Origin: CBFDBF01 sp050291465
GTDB lineage: Bacteria; Pseudomonadota; Gammaproteobacteria; Chromatiales; Chromatiaceae
Reading direction: 5' to 3'
NCBI GenBank assembly: GCA_050291465.1
Contig: JBNKJV010000011.1
Span: 36,741-100,740 of the forward strand
Length of the DNA: 64,000 nt
Position numbers and translations under genes: made by a program. Of the stretch, positions 9,528-18,725 are shown in pieces; position 1 is the first letter of the stretch; each line of letters starts with the position of its first letter. The notes below the pieces were generated by a model. That model was given only the letters and a program-made list of their open reading frames with translations, ran no database searches and was not told the DNA's origin.

Positions 9528-10433
9528 ATGAACAAGAAAGATATTAAAGATCTGGCGAAGAATGCCTTAGGATGGCTGTTCATCCTGCTTCAATACCTGC
9601 TGCCCCATCATCTGCTGTCGCAGGTGATGTACTGGATCACACGCAGCGAGTGGAAGCCGTTCAAGAATTTCCTCATCCGCAACGCCATACACCTGTACCG
9701 TGTGGACATGAGTATTGCCGCCGAACACGACCCCGAAAGCTACCGCAGCTTCAACGATTTCTTTACCCGCGCGGTGAGGCCGGAGGCGCGGCCGCTGGCG
9801 GCCGACAAACAAGCGATTGCCTGCCCGGTGGACGGTGCGGTGAGCCAGGCGGGCCGTATTGAGAACGGCAGGATATTTCAGGCCAAGGGTCATGATTTTA
9901 CTCTGAGCGAGCTCCTGGGCGGTGATCCCAAATGGACGGCGGCGTTCACCGGCGGCCATTTTGCCACCATCTATCTATCTCCGCGGGACTACCACCGTAT
10001 CCACATGCCGCTGGAAGGCACCCTGAAGAAGATGCTTCACATCCCTGGGCGATTGTTCAGTGTCAGCCCCGTAACCACCCGTGCCATTCCGCGTCTGTTC
10101 AGTCGTAACGAACGTATCGTCAATCTGTTTGATACCGATGCAGGTCCCATGGCGGTGATCATGGTGGGCGCCATCTTCGTGGCCAGCATGGATACAGTCT
10201 GGGCCGGCACCGTAACGCCGAGTCGGCTTCAGGTCCGAAGTTGGGAGTACGGCAAAAAATCTTCGGCCGGCATCAAGCTCAAAAAAGGCGCGGAGCTGGG
10301 TCGCTTCAACATGGGATCAACGGTAGTTATCCTGTTCGGCAAGGACGCCGTGGAATGGGAGGATATGCTGCAGCCGGAAAACAAGGTACAGATGGGTCAG
10401 AAGATTGCCTCCGTCAGAACCGGTACTGAATAA
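9528..10433 (+). CDS. psd: Phosphatidylserine decarboxylase proenzyme
   Basis: 301 residues, close to E. coli Psd. It converts phosphatidylserine to phosphatidylethanolamine at the inner membrane after self-cleaving to form a pyruvoyl cofactor. Hallmarks: CPVDGAVSQAG (catalytic Asp102), YLSPRDYHRIHMP (His156 and His159), and the cleavage motif FNMGSTVVILFG with the break between G263 and S264. The usual LGST is MGST here, a mild change that keeps the Gly-Ser bond. The N-terminal region (ALGWLFILLQYLLPHHLL) is the membrane-associated helix. It stands alone, flanked by a sulfurtransferase and a TRAP transporter. Start ATG 9528 has only a weak AGG upstream. Confidence 0.96.
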   Translation: MNKKDIKDLAKNALGWLFILLQYLLPHHLLSQVMYWITRSEWKPFKNFLIRNAIHLYRVDMSIAAEHDPESYRSFNDFFTRAVRPEARPLAADKQAIACPVDGAVSQAGRIENGRIFQAKGHDFTLSELLGGDPKWTAAFTGGHFATIYLSPRDYHRIHMPLEGTLKKMLHIPGRLFSVSPVTTRAIPRLFSRNERIVNLFDTDAGPMAVIMVGAIFVASMDTVWAGTVTPSRLQVRSWEYGKKSSAGIKLKKGAELGRFNMGSTVVILFGKDAVEWEDMLQPENKVQMGQKIASVRTGTE

Positions 10434-10588
10434 CTTACTGAACCGTAACGGCGTACGGTTTCACGAAAATACTCTGGCGAGAACTCCGTGGATGTTTCTG
10501 GTCTGAAGTAATAACCGGCATTCCCGGCGATTACAGCGGTAATTACCAGCGCCTCCGCAGTCCGGAAATACAATAGGGAAACGCTTTT

Positions 10589-11554
10589 ATGAAACGATCT
10601 GCTCTGCTGCTCATTGTCCTTACCGGTGTTCTGTCAGTCTCTCCGCTGTTCGCGGCGGAGCAGCGATTTATCAGTATCGGCACCGGCGGCCTCACCGGTG
10701 TCTACTATCCCACCGGCGGCGCCATCTGCCGTCTGCTGAATCGCAACCGGGAGGAACACGGCATTCGCTGCTCCGTGGAATCCACCGGCGGTTCCATTTT
10801 CAACCTCAACACCATCCGTAACGGTGAACTGGACTTCGGTGTGGCCCAGTCCGATTGGCAGTTCCACGCCTACAGCGGCAGCTCGAAATTCAAGGAGGCC
10901 GGCGCCAACAGGAAACTGCGTGCGGTATTCTCCATCCATAGCGAACCTTTCACTCTAATGGCCAGAAAAGACAGCGGCATAAAAAGCTTCGATGACCTGA
11001 AAGGCAAGCGGGTCAATATCGGTAATCCCGGTTCCGGGCAACGGGGCACCATGGAGATACTTATGGCCAGAAAGGGACTGGCCGTATCGGACCTGGCCTT
11101 GGCCTCGGAGCTGAAGGCGGTAGAACAGTCGGGAGCCCTCTGTGACGGACTTATTGACGCCATGGTCTACACCGTGGGCCATCCCAACGCCTCGATCAAA
11201 GAGGCTTCCACCGTCTGCGATGCCGTTCTTATCCCGGTAACAGGCCCGGTGGTTGATGAACTGATCGCCGGCAATCCCTACTACGCCAAAGCCGTGATCC
11301 CCGGCGGCATGTATCGGGGAACGGACAGCGATACTCCGACTTTCGGCGTCAAAGCCACATTGGTCACCAGTGCCGACGTTGACGAAACCATTGTCTATGA
11401 GCTGGTTAAGACGGTATTCGAAAACCTGGACACCTTCCGCAAACTGCATCCCGCCTTCGAACACCTGGAAAAAGAAGATATGCTGAAAGGCAACTCCGCA
11501 CCATTCCATAAGGGGGCAGTCCGGTACTTTAAGGAAGCGGGACTAATGGAATAA
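10589..11554 (+). CDS. TAXI-family TRAP transporter periplasmic solute-binding protein
   Basis: 321 residues with a cleavable signal peptide (MKRSALLLIVLTGVLSVSPLFAAEQ). Family hallmarks are FISIGTGGLTGVYYPTGGAIC, CSVESTGGSIFNLNTIR, LDFGVAQSDWQ and LKGKRVNIGNPGSGQRGT. TAXI proteins deliver a solute, often a dicarboxylate or glutamate-like compound, to a fused TRAP permease, and exactly such a permease follows 210 bp downstream. The substrate cannot be read from sequence. AGGGAAA upstream of ATG 10589 serves as the ribosome-binding site. Confidence 0.94.
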   Translation: MKRSALLLIVLTGVLSVSPLFAAEQRFISIGTGGLTGVYYPTGGAICRLLNRNREEHGIRCSVESTGGSIFNLNTIRNGELDFGVAQSDWQFHAYSGSSKFKEAGANRKLRAVFSIHSEPFTLMARKDSGIKSFDDLKGKRVNIGNPGSGQRGTMEILMARKGLAVSDLALASELKAVEQSGALCDGLIDAMVYTVGHPNASIKEASTVCDAVLIPVTGPVVDELIAGNPYYAKAVIPGGMYRGTDSDTPTFGVKATLVTSADVDETIVYELVKTVFENLDTFRKLHPAFEHLEKEDMLKGNSAPFHKGAVRYFKEAGLME

Positions 11555-11764
11555 GCGATCGTTGTGGAGTTGTCACAAACACCATATCCCGCCGCAACAG
11601 GAGGACCTACAGACCGGCCCCATTGTCGCTTCGACTTTAGCCGAACAATGGTAATTACTCCAAACATCCGCGTCCCGCTTTTATACCCGAAGGGTGAAAG
11701 CAGAACGACCGTCTGTCTTTAGGTTTGACTCCGGTAACTTATAATCCGTCAGCTTCGCGCTTTT

Positions 11765-14329
11765 ATGGACCATCATCCGGACGCTTTTGAATCCATCGAA
11801 GCCGCTGAACACGGCGGCCGCCAACCGCAAGGGCCGGCAAAAAAGGTTCTCTTTGCCACCGCCATCGCCTGGTCTCTGTTCCAGCTCTGGGCCGTCTCCC
11901 CCCTCCCCTACACTTTAGGGTTTGGCGTTTTCAATCTTAACGAGCTCCGCTTCATTCATCTCGCCTTTGCCTTGTTCCTGGTCTATCTCTCCTTCCCCCC
12001 CCGGCGCGGCCGAATTGAACACCGAATCCCGAAAAGCGAGTGGCTGCTGGCGGCGGTCGCCGCCTGCTGCGCCCTCTATCTGTTCGTCTTCCGCGATGAC
12101 CTGGCCTCCCGCGCCGGAGATCCCACCACTCTGGACATCTGGATCGCCGCCGTCGGTACGCTGCTGCTGCTGGAGGCTACCCGCCGCGCCCTCGGCTGGC
12201 CGCTGACCGTCATCGCCGCCTGCTTTCTCCTTTATACCTTCGCCGGCCCCTGGCTACCGGACGTCTTGGCCCACAAGGGCGCCTCTCTGGAACGGGTAGC
12301 CTCTCACCAATGGCTCTCCACCGAGGGGGTGTTCGGCGTCGCCATCAGAGTATCCGCCCAATTCGTGTTTCTGTTCGTTCTGTTCGGCTCCATGCTGGAA
12401 CAGGCGGGAGGCAGTAACTACTTCATCCGACTCGCCTTCTCCCTGGTGGGACATATGCGGGGCGGACCAGCCAAGGCCGGGGTACTCGCCTCCGGTCTCA
12501 CCGGCATGGTCTCCGGCTCCTCCATCGCCAATGTGGTGACCACCGGCACTTTAACCATCCCGCTGATGAAAAAGGTGGGCTTTCCCGGTCATCGCGCCGG
12601 AGCCATTGAAGTAGCCGCCTCCACCAACGGTCAGATCATGCCTCCGGTCATGGGAGCAGCGGCCTTTATGATGGTCGAGTATCTCAACATCAGTTACCTC
12701 GAGGTGATCAAACACGCCTTTCTCCCAGCTCTACTGAGCTACGCGGCATTGTTATATCTGGTGCACCTGGAGGCCCTTAAGTCCGATATGCAGGGGCTGC
12801 CCCGTCCCGATCTCCCACCTCTGAAAAAACGTCTGTTGCGTTGGGGCATCTCCCTGTCCGGCCTGCTGGTGTTCCTCTACCTTACCTGGCTCCTGCTGGG
12901 CGGCCTGGTGATCCTGTTCGGCGACTATTCCCTCTATGCCAACGGTCTGCTACTCGCCGGCCTCTATCTCGGCATCCTCTACTGGGAAGCGCGCCGTCCG
13001 CTTCAGGAACGGCTGGATCCGGAGCATATTCCCAACATCTATCAGGCCCTGCGCGGTGGACTGCACTTTCTGCTTCCGGTGGTGGTGCTGGTCTGGTGCC
13101 TCACGGTACTACACCTTAAACCCTACACGGCGGTCTTCTATGCCATCCTGGTCATAGCGCTGATCCTGCTGACCCAGCACCCTCTCAAGCGACTGTTTGC
13201 AAAGGAGGCGGTCGGCAGGGCCTGGCAGGAGGGATTTGGGGATCTTGTGCACAGCCTGCGGGAAGGGGCGCGCAATATGATGAGCATCGGTGTCGCCACG
13301 GCCACCGCCGGTATCGTGGTGGGAACGGTCAGCCTCACCGGTATAGGACAGGTACTGGGGGAACTGATCGAAACCCTCGCCATGGGCTCGGTACTCATGA
13401 TGTTCCTGCTTACGGCGTTGGTCTGCATGGTGTTGGGCATGGGGCTTCCCACCACTGCCAACTATATCGTGATCTCAACCCTGATGGCGCCGGTGATCGT
13501 TCAGTTCTCCGCCGCTCATGGTATGGAGATCCCGCTGGTAGCCGTGCACCTCTTCGTTTTCTATTTCGGGATCCTCGCGGATGACACCCCGCCGGTGGGG
13601 CTGGCGGCCTATGCCGCGGCCGGTATCTCCGGCGCCGATCCCATCAGGACCGGGATCCAATCGTTCCTATACGATATCCGCACCGCCATCCTCCCTTTTA
13701 TGTTTATCTTCAACACCGAACTGTTGATGATAGGGGTGGAGGGAATAGGCCATTTCCTGCTGGTGGCCAGCATCGGCCTGGCCGCCATACTGCTGTTCGC
13801 GGCCGCAACCCAGGGCTGGTTCATCACCCGCAGTCGCTGGTGGGAGAGTCTGCTGCTGTTGCTTATCGTCTTCTCCCTGTTCCGACCCGATTACTGGCGT
13901 GATCAGTTCTTCCCCAGCCATCAACTGCTCCCGGCCCGGCAACTGCAGACCGCCATTCAGCAGATGCCGCCCGGGGAACCCCTTCGCCTGAGGGTGGAGA
14001 CGGAAGAAGCAACGGGCGATCTGATCACTCGAACCCTGTTGTTGCCGGTTCCGCAGGCGGCCCCGGAAGAACGTTTGGAACAGCTGGGATTCACTACCGA
14101 GCCGGCCGGGGATGCGCTGAAGATCGTTGCTATCGGATTTCTCAGTCCGGCTGAGAACGCGGGCCTTCAACCCGGATATCCCGGCCGCATCCTCGGATAC
14201 GAGGAACGGATTGAGCAACCGGCGAAGGAATGGTTCCTGCTGCCGCCGCTGTTCCTTTGTCTGCTGATCGGCTATATCCAACAGGGGCGAAAGATCCGGG
14301 CGAGCGACAAGAATCTTACGCATCCCTAG
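11765..14329 (+). CDS. TRAP transporter fused small/large permease (4TM-12TM, DUF3394 C-terminus)
   Basis: 854 residues and strongly hydrophobic. The N-terminal ~200 residues correspond to the DctQ-like small subunit. The middle is DctM-like, with GSGGSSIANVV-type loops (MVSGSSIANVVTTG), ASTNGQIMPPVMGAAAF, MVLGMGLPTTANYIV and FGILADDTPPVGLAAYAAAG. From about residue 680 a C-terminal soluble plus TM segment matches the DUF3394 tail of TAXI-linked permeases. Such permeases import an organic acid by Na+ or H+ symport together with the TAXI binding protein encoded just upstream. Nothing is truncated. The gene ends 150 bp before a nitroreductase. Confidence 0.94.
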   Translation: MDHHPDAFESIEAAEHGGRQPQGPAKKVLFATAIAWSLFQLWAVSPLPYTLGFGVFNLNELRFIHLAFALFLVYLSFPPRRGRIEHRIPKSEWLLAAVAACCALYLFVFRDDLASRAGDPTTLDIWIAAVGTLLLLEATRRALGWPLTVIAACFLLYTFAGPWLPDVLAHKGASLERVASHQWLSTEGVFGVAIRVSAQFVFLFVLFGSMLEQAGGSNYFIRLAFSLVGHMRGGPAKAGVLASGLTGMVSGSSIANVVTTGTLTIPLMKKVGFPGHRAGAIEVAASTNGQIMPPVMGAAAFMMVEYLNISYLEVIKHAFLPALLSYAALLYLVHLEALKSDMQGLPRPDLPPLKKRLLRWGISLSGLLVFLYLTWLLLGGLVILFGDYSLYANGLLLAGLYLGILYWEARRPLQERLDPEHIPNIYQALRGGLHFLLPVVVLVWCLTVLHLKPYTAVFYAILVIALILLTQHPLKRLFAKEAVGRAWQEGFGDLVHSLREGARNMMSIGVATATAGIVVGTVSLTGIGQVLGELIETLAMGSVLMMFLLTALVCMVLGMGLPTTANYIVISTLMAPVIVQFSAAHGMEIPLVAVHLFVFYFGILADDTPPVGLAAYAAAGISGADPIRTGIQSFLYDIRTAILPFMFIFNTELLMIGVEGIGHFLLVASIGLAAILLFAAATQGWFITRSRWWESLLLLLIVFSLFRPDYWRDQFFPSHQLLPARQLQTAIQQMPPGEPLRLRVETEEATGDLITRTLLLPVPQAAPEERLEQLGFTTEPAGDALKIVAIGFLSPAENAGLQPGYPGRILGYEERIEQPAKEWFLLPPLFLCLLIGYIQQGRKIRASDKNLTHP

Positions 14330-14479
14330 GACATCAATCCGGCAAATCCGATGCGGCGAAGTCACCAACGGCATTAAATCCCCACAAAGTCTGCGCTTAA
14401 GCCGCCAGCCCCGTATGGCCGTGGAATGTCTCTTCTGTTCTAATACAGACGCGGCCTCTGATCAAAAAAGGAAGGAACA

Positions 14480-15139
14480 ATGGACGCTCTTGAATGCATA
14501 CGTAATCGCAAAAGCATCCGTAAATTCAAACCCGATCCGGTTCCCAGGGAGGTGCTGACGGAGGTTCTGGAAACGGCACGCTGGAGCCCCTCCTACAAGG
14601 ACAGTCAACCGTGGGAGGTTATTATCCTTTCCGGTGAAAAAAAGGATGCGCTGTCGCGGATGCTACTGGAAAAACTGGAAAACAGAGACGATCCAACCCC
14701 GGATCTGCCGGCGCCGCGCGTCTGGCCGGCGGCCGAGCAGGCCCGCATCGATCAGCTGATCCGCTCCCGTCAGGAGGCGACCGGTATCGACCTGAGCGCC
14801 CCGGAAAACGTGGTTAAATCGAAAAAGGCCAATTTCCGGTTTTACGACGCTCCCCATGCCGTATATCTGTTCCAGGACGCGTCCCTCAGCGACTGGTCCC
14901 TGTTTGATCTCGGACTGTTCGCCCAAAGCCTGATGCTGGCGGCACACGCCAAGGGGCTCGGTACGGTGCCCCAGGCCTATGCCACGGACTATGCCAAGGA
15001 GGTAAAACAGTTTCTCGCCATCCCCGAGAGCAAGCGACTGGTACTTGGCATTTCCATCGGTTATCCGGATCTGGATTCCCCCATTAACGCCCTGCGAACA
15101 GGGCGCATGGAGGTCGACGAGCTGGTAACCTGGATTTAG
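14480..15139 (+). CDS. Nitroreductase-family FMN oxidoreductase
   Basis: 219 residues with the nitroreductase N-terminus (ALECIRNRKSIRKFKPDPVPREVL, ARWSPSYKDSQPWEVIIL) and the C-terminal FMN-contact region (GLGTVPQAYATDYAKEVKQFL, LVLGISIGYPD). These dimeric FMN enzymes use NAD(P)H to reduce nitro compounds, quinones or flavins; the physiological substrate is unknown. GGAAGGAAC before ATG 14480 is a good ribosome-binding site. A ferritin-like gene follows only 18 bp later, so the two are probably one transcript, consistent with a redox or oxidative-stress role (inference). Confidence 0.93.
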   Translation: MDALECIRNRKSIRKFKPDPVPREVLTEVLETARWSPSYKDSQPWEVIILSGEKKDALSRMLLEKLENRDDPTPDLPAPRVWPAAEQARIDQLIRSRQEATGIDLSAPENVVKSKKANFRFYDAPHAVYLFQDASLSDWSLFDLGLFAQSLMLAAHAKGLGTVPQAYATDYAKEVKQFLAIPESKRLVLGISIGYPDLDSPINALRTGRMEVDELVTWI

Positions 15140-15157
15140 AACCTGTAGGAGGAATGC

Positions 15158-15613
15158 ATGAACAACTGGAATTCTGTCAACGAAGTACTGAATTTTGCCA
15201 TCCGTGAAGAGCAAAAAGCAGCCGAGTTCTACACCGAGCTGGCGCAACAGGTTGAAGATCCGGCTATCCGCGAAACCCTGACGGAATATGCGGCGGAGGA
15301 GAGGCGGCACAAGGAAAAACTGGAGAATATGAAAAGCCGGGGCGTGGAACTCCATCCATCCAGACTGGAGGCCCTGGACCTCAAGGTTGCGGAATACACG
15401 GTTGAAATCGAGGTTCAGCCGGATATGTCTTATCAGGACCTGTTAATCCTGGCGATGAAAAAGGAGAAAGCGGCACATGATCTCTACACCGATCTGGCGG
15501 CCGCCGCCACGGATACAGGAATCAAGGAGGCCTTCCTCAGCCTGGCCCAGGAAGAATCAAGCCACAAACTCCATTTTGAAGCTCAGTATGATGATCAGTT
15601 GACCGAAAATTAG
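15158..15613 (+). CDS. Ferritin-like (rubrerythrin-type) diiron protein
   Basis: 151 residues predicted as a four-helix bundle. It carries the repeated carboxylate/His pattern of the family: EEQKAAEFYTELA and AAEERRHKEKLE in the first half, MKKEKAAHDLYTDLA and AQEESSHKLHFE in the second, which is the ExxH-type diiron site. There is no C-terminal rubredoxin domain, so it is a stand-alone erythrin. Family members reduce peroxide or sequester iron. TAGGAGGA precedes ATG 15158. It sits directly after the nitroreductase gene. Confidence 0.9.
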   Translation: MNNWNSVNEVLNFAIREEQKAAEFYTELAQQVEDPAIRETLTEYAAEERRHKEKLENMKSRGVELHPSRLEALDLKVAEYTVEIEVQPDMSYQDLLILAMKKEKAAHDLYTDLAAAATDTGIKEAFLSLAQEESSHKLHFEAQYDDQLTEN

Positions 15614-15726
15614 CGATCCTTACGAAACAGGCGGCGCGTAGGGCGGACCACGCCCGCCTTACCGCCGATTATACGGTTTCGCCCCGACTGTGGAGCAAAC
15701 ACCTGTTCCCCGATCAATCTTTTCTG

Positions 15727-16302
15727 TTATCGGCGTATACCCTCCACGGATAGAAACATCTCCACCTGTGTGGAAGCCGGGCCCAGATCATAATTGATAG
15801 CAAAATCCTTGAGCGTAATAGTGGTGGTCCCGGAAAAACCACGCCGATACCCGCCCCAGGGATCCGGCCCATGACCGATCTGTTCCACATTGATGGCGAT
15901 CGACCGCGTTACTCCGTGTAACGTGAGGTCACCTTCCAGAATAGCTTTACCGTCGCCAGTTTCTTTAAACGATGTACCTATAAAACTGGCGGTAGGAAAC
16001 TTTTCCACATCGAGGAACTTCTCTCCACGAAGATGTTTATCCCGTTCAGCGTGGTTACTGTCCACACTTGCCGTATCTATAATCACCTCCACCCTGGAGG
16101 CCGCCGGATTTCCTTCGTCGTAACTGAAGCTACCCTCGAAGTGATTGAATCGCCCGAGAAGCCAACTGTAACCCAGGTGTTTGATCTTGAAATTGATCGA
16201 AGCGTGAGCACCCTTGGTGTCAATGACATAGTCCGCCGCCTGCACCGAAGCGGCTACTGATAAGAACAGCAGTAACAGCGTTGTGATACCAAACTTTTTC
16301 AT
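15727..16302 (-). CDS. YceI-family periplasmic lipocalin-like protein
   Basis: 191 residues with a signal peptide (KFGITTLLLLFLSVAASVQA) and the YceI pattern ADYVIDTKGAHASINFKIKHLGYSWLLGRF, followed by HAERDKHLRGEKFLDVEKFP and LTLHGVTRSIAINVE. YceI proteins are beta-barrel isoprenoid or lipid carriers. They often sit beside cytochrome b561, as here: the cytochrome gene is 286 bp upstream on the same strand. The intervening gap holds an inverted repeat, so the two may not share one transcript. It converges with the ferritin-like gene. Confidence 0.95.
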   Translation of the reverse strand: MKKFGITTLLLLFLSVAASVQAADYVIDTKGAHASINFKIKHLGYSWLLGRFNHFEGSFSYDEGNPAASRVEVIIDTASVDSNHAERDKHLRGEKFLDVEKFPTASFIGTSFKETGDGKAILEGDLTLHGVTRSIAINVEQIGHGPDPWGGYRRGFSGTTTITLKDFAINYDLGPASTQVEMFLSVEGIRR

Positions 16303-16369
16303 AAACCTCTCTCCTTTTCTCTGATGGCGTTAACCCGGCAACCGAGTATCCAGCCCACGCACCGCTTTA

Positions 16370-16567
16370 AACGCGGAGATCGCTAAGCCGCAGAGGCGCA
16401 AAGGTTCAAAAAACCAATCATGACAAATAGAGCGCCTCATAAGACGGGCTGCAGCCGTCGTTCGCCACCAATCATTACAATCGCAGCCTGTGTGCCACTT
16501 GTTAAAACATAGACCCGAATAATATAACCCTCCGCGACTTGGCGCCTTTGCGAACTTTGCGTTTTAT
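16370..16567. repeat. Inverted repeat with GCAGAGGCGCAAAGG arms
   Basis: The left arm at 16370-16407 contains GCCGCAGAGGCGCAAAGGTTC. The right arm at 16529-16567 is its imperfect reverse complement (CTCCGCGACTTGGCGCCTTTGCGAACTTTGCG). About 120 bp of non-coding sequence separates them. It resembles the dispersed CACAGAG repeats elsewhere in the window in layout but not in exact sequence. No gene is seen in the 286-bp gap it occupies. Confidence 0.6.
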
Positions 16568-16588
16568 CGCCACATTCCGGAAAGACAC

Positions 16589-17134
16589 CTAGCGGCCAAA
16601 CATCCGTATCAGCGTCCGATCCCGATCAAGAAAATGATGTTTGAGCGCCCCAAGCAGATGCAGTGCCACTAATGACATGGTCAAATACGCCAAGGTCAGA
16701 TGCATCTTGCCGAAAAAATCTTCCTGGTTCTCCCCGGCGGAAAACAGCGCCGGCACTTCGAACCAATCAAACACGTTCACCGGACGTCCGTCAGCCGTCG
16801 ATATGAGATAGCCGGAAAACATTACCGCAAACAGCATCAGGTAAAGGAGTATATGGGTCACGTATGCGACCACTCGTTCAAGCCTGGTATGACTGATCAA
16901 CGGTTCCGGCACCTTACTCCACCAACGCCAGAGCAAACGCAGAGTCATGGTGAAAAACAACAGGACACCGACGGCCTTATGGAGACTCGGCCCCTTATGA
17001 TACCAGAGGTGATAGTAGTCGAGACCGGTCATCCAGAGACCGAGGGGGAAAAGGCCGAATACCGCGAATGCCGCCAGCCAGTGCAGGAATACAGAGACTA
17101 TGCCGTACCGCAGCCGGTCATTTCTCCAGCGCAT
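16589..17134 (-). CDS. Cytochrome b561-type dihaem membrane protein
   Basis: 181 residues with four membrane helices (about 10-32, 50-68, 88-108, 140-165). Histidines sit in the expected haem positions: SVFLHWLAAF, GPSLHKAVGV, YVTHILLYLM and LVALHLLGAL. Bacterial b561 proteins pass electrons from quinol or superoxide across the inner membrane. Pairing with a YceI-family gene downstream is a known recurrent arrangement. Start ATG 17134. The C-terminus is complete (DRDRTLIRMFGR). Confidence 0.93.
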   Translation of the reverse strand: MRWRNDRLRYGIVSVFLHWLAAFAVFGLFPLGLWMTGLDYYHLWYHKGPSLHKAVGVLLFFTMTLRLLWRWWSKVPEPLISHTRLERVVAYVTHILLYLMLFAVMFSGYLISTADGRPVNVFDWFEVPALFSAGENQEDFFGKMHLTLAYLTMSLVALHLLGALKHHFLDRDRTLIRMFGR

Positions 17135-17284
17135 CGCCTACCCCGTGTTTCCCGTTATCCATTGTTCGATAGTAGCACCGGTAAGGGTATCCATCGAATA
17201 CCCGGAGTGACTGCCTTCCGGCTCGGGCCGGCGGCAGCACTCCCCACCGGAATGGTGTATTTGATGAAGGCGGGTAAAGAAGGT

Positions 17285-17680
17285 TCAGAAGGCGCCGGTT
17301 CGAAGCATTACCAGCGTACATCCCTGCAACCAGGGTATACCCGCCTCATCCAGACGGTGCTCGAGCTCCCGCGACTCGGTTCCCGGATTGAAAATAACCC
17401 GACCCGGCCGCAGGGTCTCAATATCGTCCATCAAAGGCCGCACCCGCTCCGGACCGACATACAGGGTCAGTGTATGAACCGGCTCATCGACGGCCTCCAG
17501 CGAGGGCGCCACCACTAATCCCTCTATGCGCTGAATCTTTGGGTGCACGGGAGTGGTCTTAAACCCCTTTTCCTTGAGCAGTCGCACGGCCTGGTTGGAG
17601 TAACGTGTGGACTTGGGACTGGCCCCGAGCACCACCACGTGGTGTTCCGCCGGTTGTTTTATCCACTGCTGTTTCATCAC
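17285..17680 (-). CDS. CoA-binding domain protein (YccU-like)
   Basis: 131 residues forming a single Rossmann CoA-binding domain: HHVVVLGASPKSTRYSNQAVRLLKEKGF, then TPVHPKIQRIEG, LTLYVGPERV and VIFNPGTES. Proteins of this small family bind CoA or a related ligand; no enzymatic role is established. It lies 36 bp after epmA on the same strand and is likely co-transcribed with efp-epmA. Confidence 0.92.
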   Translation of the reverse strand: MMKQQWIKQPAEHHVVVLGASPKSTRYSNQAVRLLKEKGFKTTPVHPKIQRIEGLVVAPSLEAVDEPVHTLTLYVGPERVRPLMDDIETLRPGRVIFNPGTESRELEHRLDEAGIPWLQGCTLVMLRTGAF

Positions 17681-17716
17681 GATGTACTGTTTTCCTGGAA
17701 CTCAGGCGATACAGTA

Positions 17717-18697
17717 TCAGGCATAACCCAGGGGAAATGCCAGTACCTGGTCCAGGCGGGAGACACCGGTAACCAGCATCAGCAGACGATCGATCCCCAG
17801 CGCCACGCCGGAGCAGTCCGGGAGACCATGGCGCAAGGCATCCAGCAGACGCCGGTCCACCGGCAACGGTTCTTTTCCCTGTTCCCGACGGCGTTCATTA
17901 CCGGCATCGAAACGCCGGCGCTGCTCTTCCGCATCCGCCAGCTCGTGAAAACCGTTGGCCAGTTCGACCCCATCCACATACAACTCAAATCGCTCAGCAA
18001 CCGGAATATCTTCGGAGCGTATCCGCGCCAGCGCCGCCTGGCTGGCCGGATAATCGTAAATAAAGGTGAGAGTTCCCTGCCCCAAGTGAGGCTCTATCAG
18101 GTGAGTCAACAACAGATCGAGCCAGCCGTCCCGATCAAGTTGCAGGTCAGCTGCGCCGGGCACGGTCCTGTGTTCCGCATATTGCCTGAGCTCCCGGCAA
18201 CTCGCCCTATGGGGATCGATACCCAGAAGTCCCTGGAAGGCCTCCGCATAGCTCATACTCTCGACCGCACGGATCGAAGGCAGCAAACCGTTCACCAGGT
18301 CCGCCACTTCCTGCATCAACCGGTGATGATCGAAACCGGGCCGGTACCACTCCAGCAGGGTAAATTCCGGATTGTGCAAACGACCCTGTTCGCCGTCGCG
18401 GAAGGCCTTGCAGATCTGATAAATGGGACCGCTCCCCGCGGCCAGCAGCCGTTTCATGGGGAATTCCGGTGAGGTCTGAAGAAAAAGCCGCCGCCCCTCC
18501 GGGAAACCCGGACCGACATAGCGCGTGAAGAGACTCTCCAGCGCCGGGTCGGTGGTGGCATAGGCCGAACAGACCGGTGTCTCCACCTCCATAACACCCG
18601 CCTGGGCAAAAAACTCCCGGATCCGGGACAGCAGATCCGCCCGTGCCCGGAGCATCTCAAGGCCGGCCTGGGGACACCAGTGGTTTTCCCGGCTCAT
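17717..18697 (-). CDS. epmA: EF-P-(R)-beta-lysine ligase EpmA
   Basis: 326 residues, a class II lysyl-tRNA synthetase catalytic core without the anticodon-binding domain. Motif 2 is present (ICKAFRDGEQGRLHNPEF then TLLEWYR), as is motif 3 (GVALGIDRLLML). EpmA attaches (R)-beta-lysine to Lys34 of elongation factor P. The efp gene is immediately upstream (28 bp gap) and the aminomutase epmB is divergent from efp, so the complete modification pathway is here. ATG 18697 is the family start (MSRENHWCPQAGLEMLRARA). Confidence 0.97.
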   Translation of the reverse strand: MSRENHWCPQAGLEMLRARADLLSRIREFFAQAGVMEVETPVCSAYATTDPALESLFTRYVGPGFPEGRRLFLQTSPEFPMKRLLAAGSGPIYQICKAFRDGEQGRLHNPEFTLLEWYRPGFDHHRLMQEVADLVNGLLPSIRAVESMSYAEAFQGLLGIDPHRASCRELRQYAEHRTVPGAADLQLDRDGWLDLLLTHLIEPHLGQGTLTFIYDYPASQAALARIRSEDIPVAERFELYVDGVELANGFHELADAEEQRRRFDAGNERRREQGKEPLPVDRRLLDALRHGLPDCSGVALGIDRLLMLVTGVSRLDQVLAFPLGYA

Positions 18698-18725
18698 GAC
18701 CGAGGTAAAGGCCTGTTAACAGGCC

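Noticed and set aside
10441..10460. AACCGTA/TACGGTT hairpin after psd as a terminator
   Set aside because: The stem is only seven pairs and no T-run follows, so it is not supported as a terminator.
15620..15700. GTAGGGCGG...CCGCCTTAC inverted repeat after the ferritin-like gene
   Set aside because: Pairing is interrupted and there is no T-run; too weak to list as terminator or repeat.
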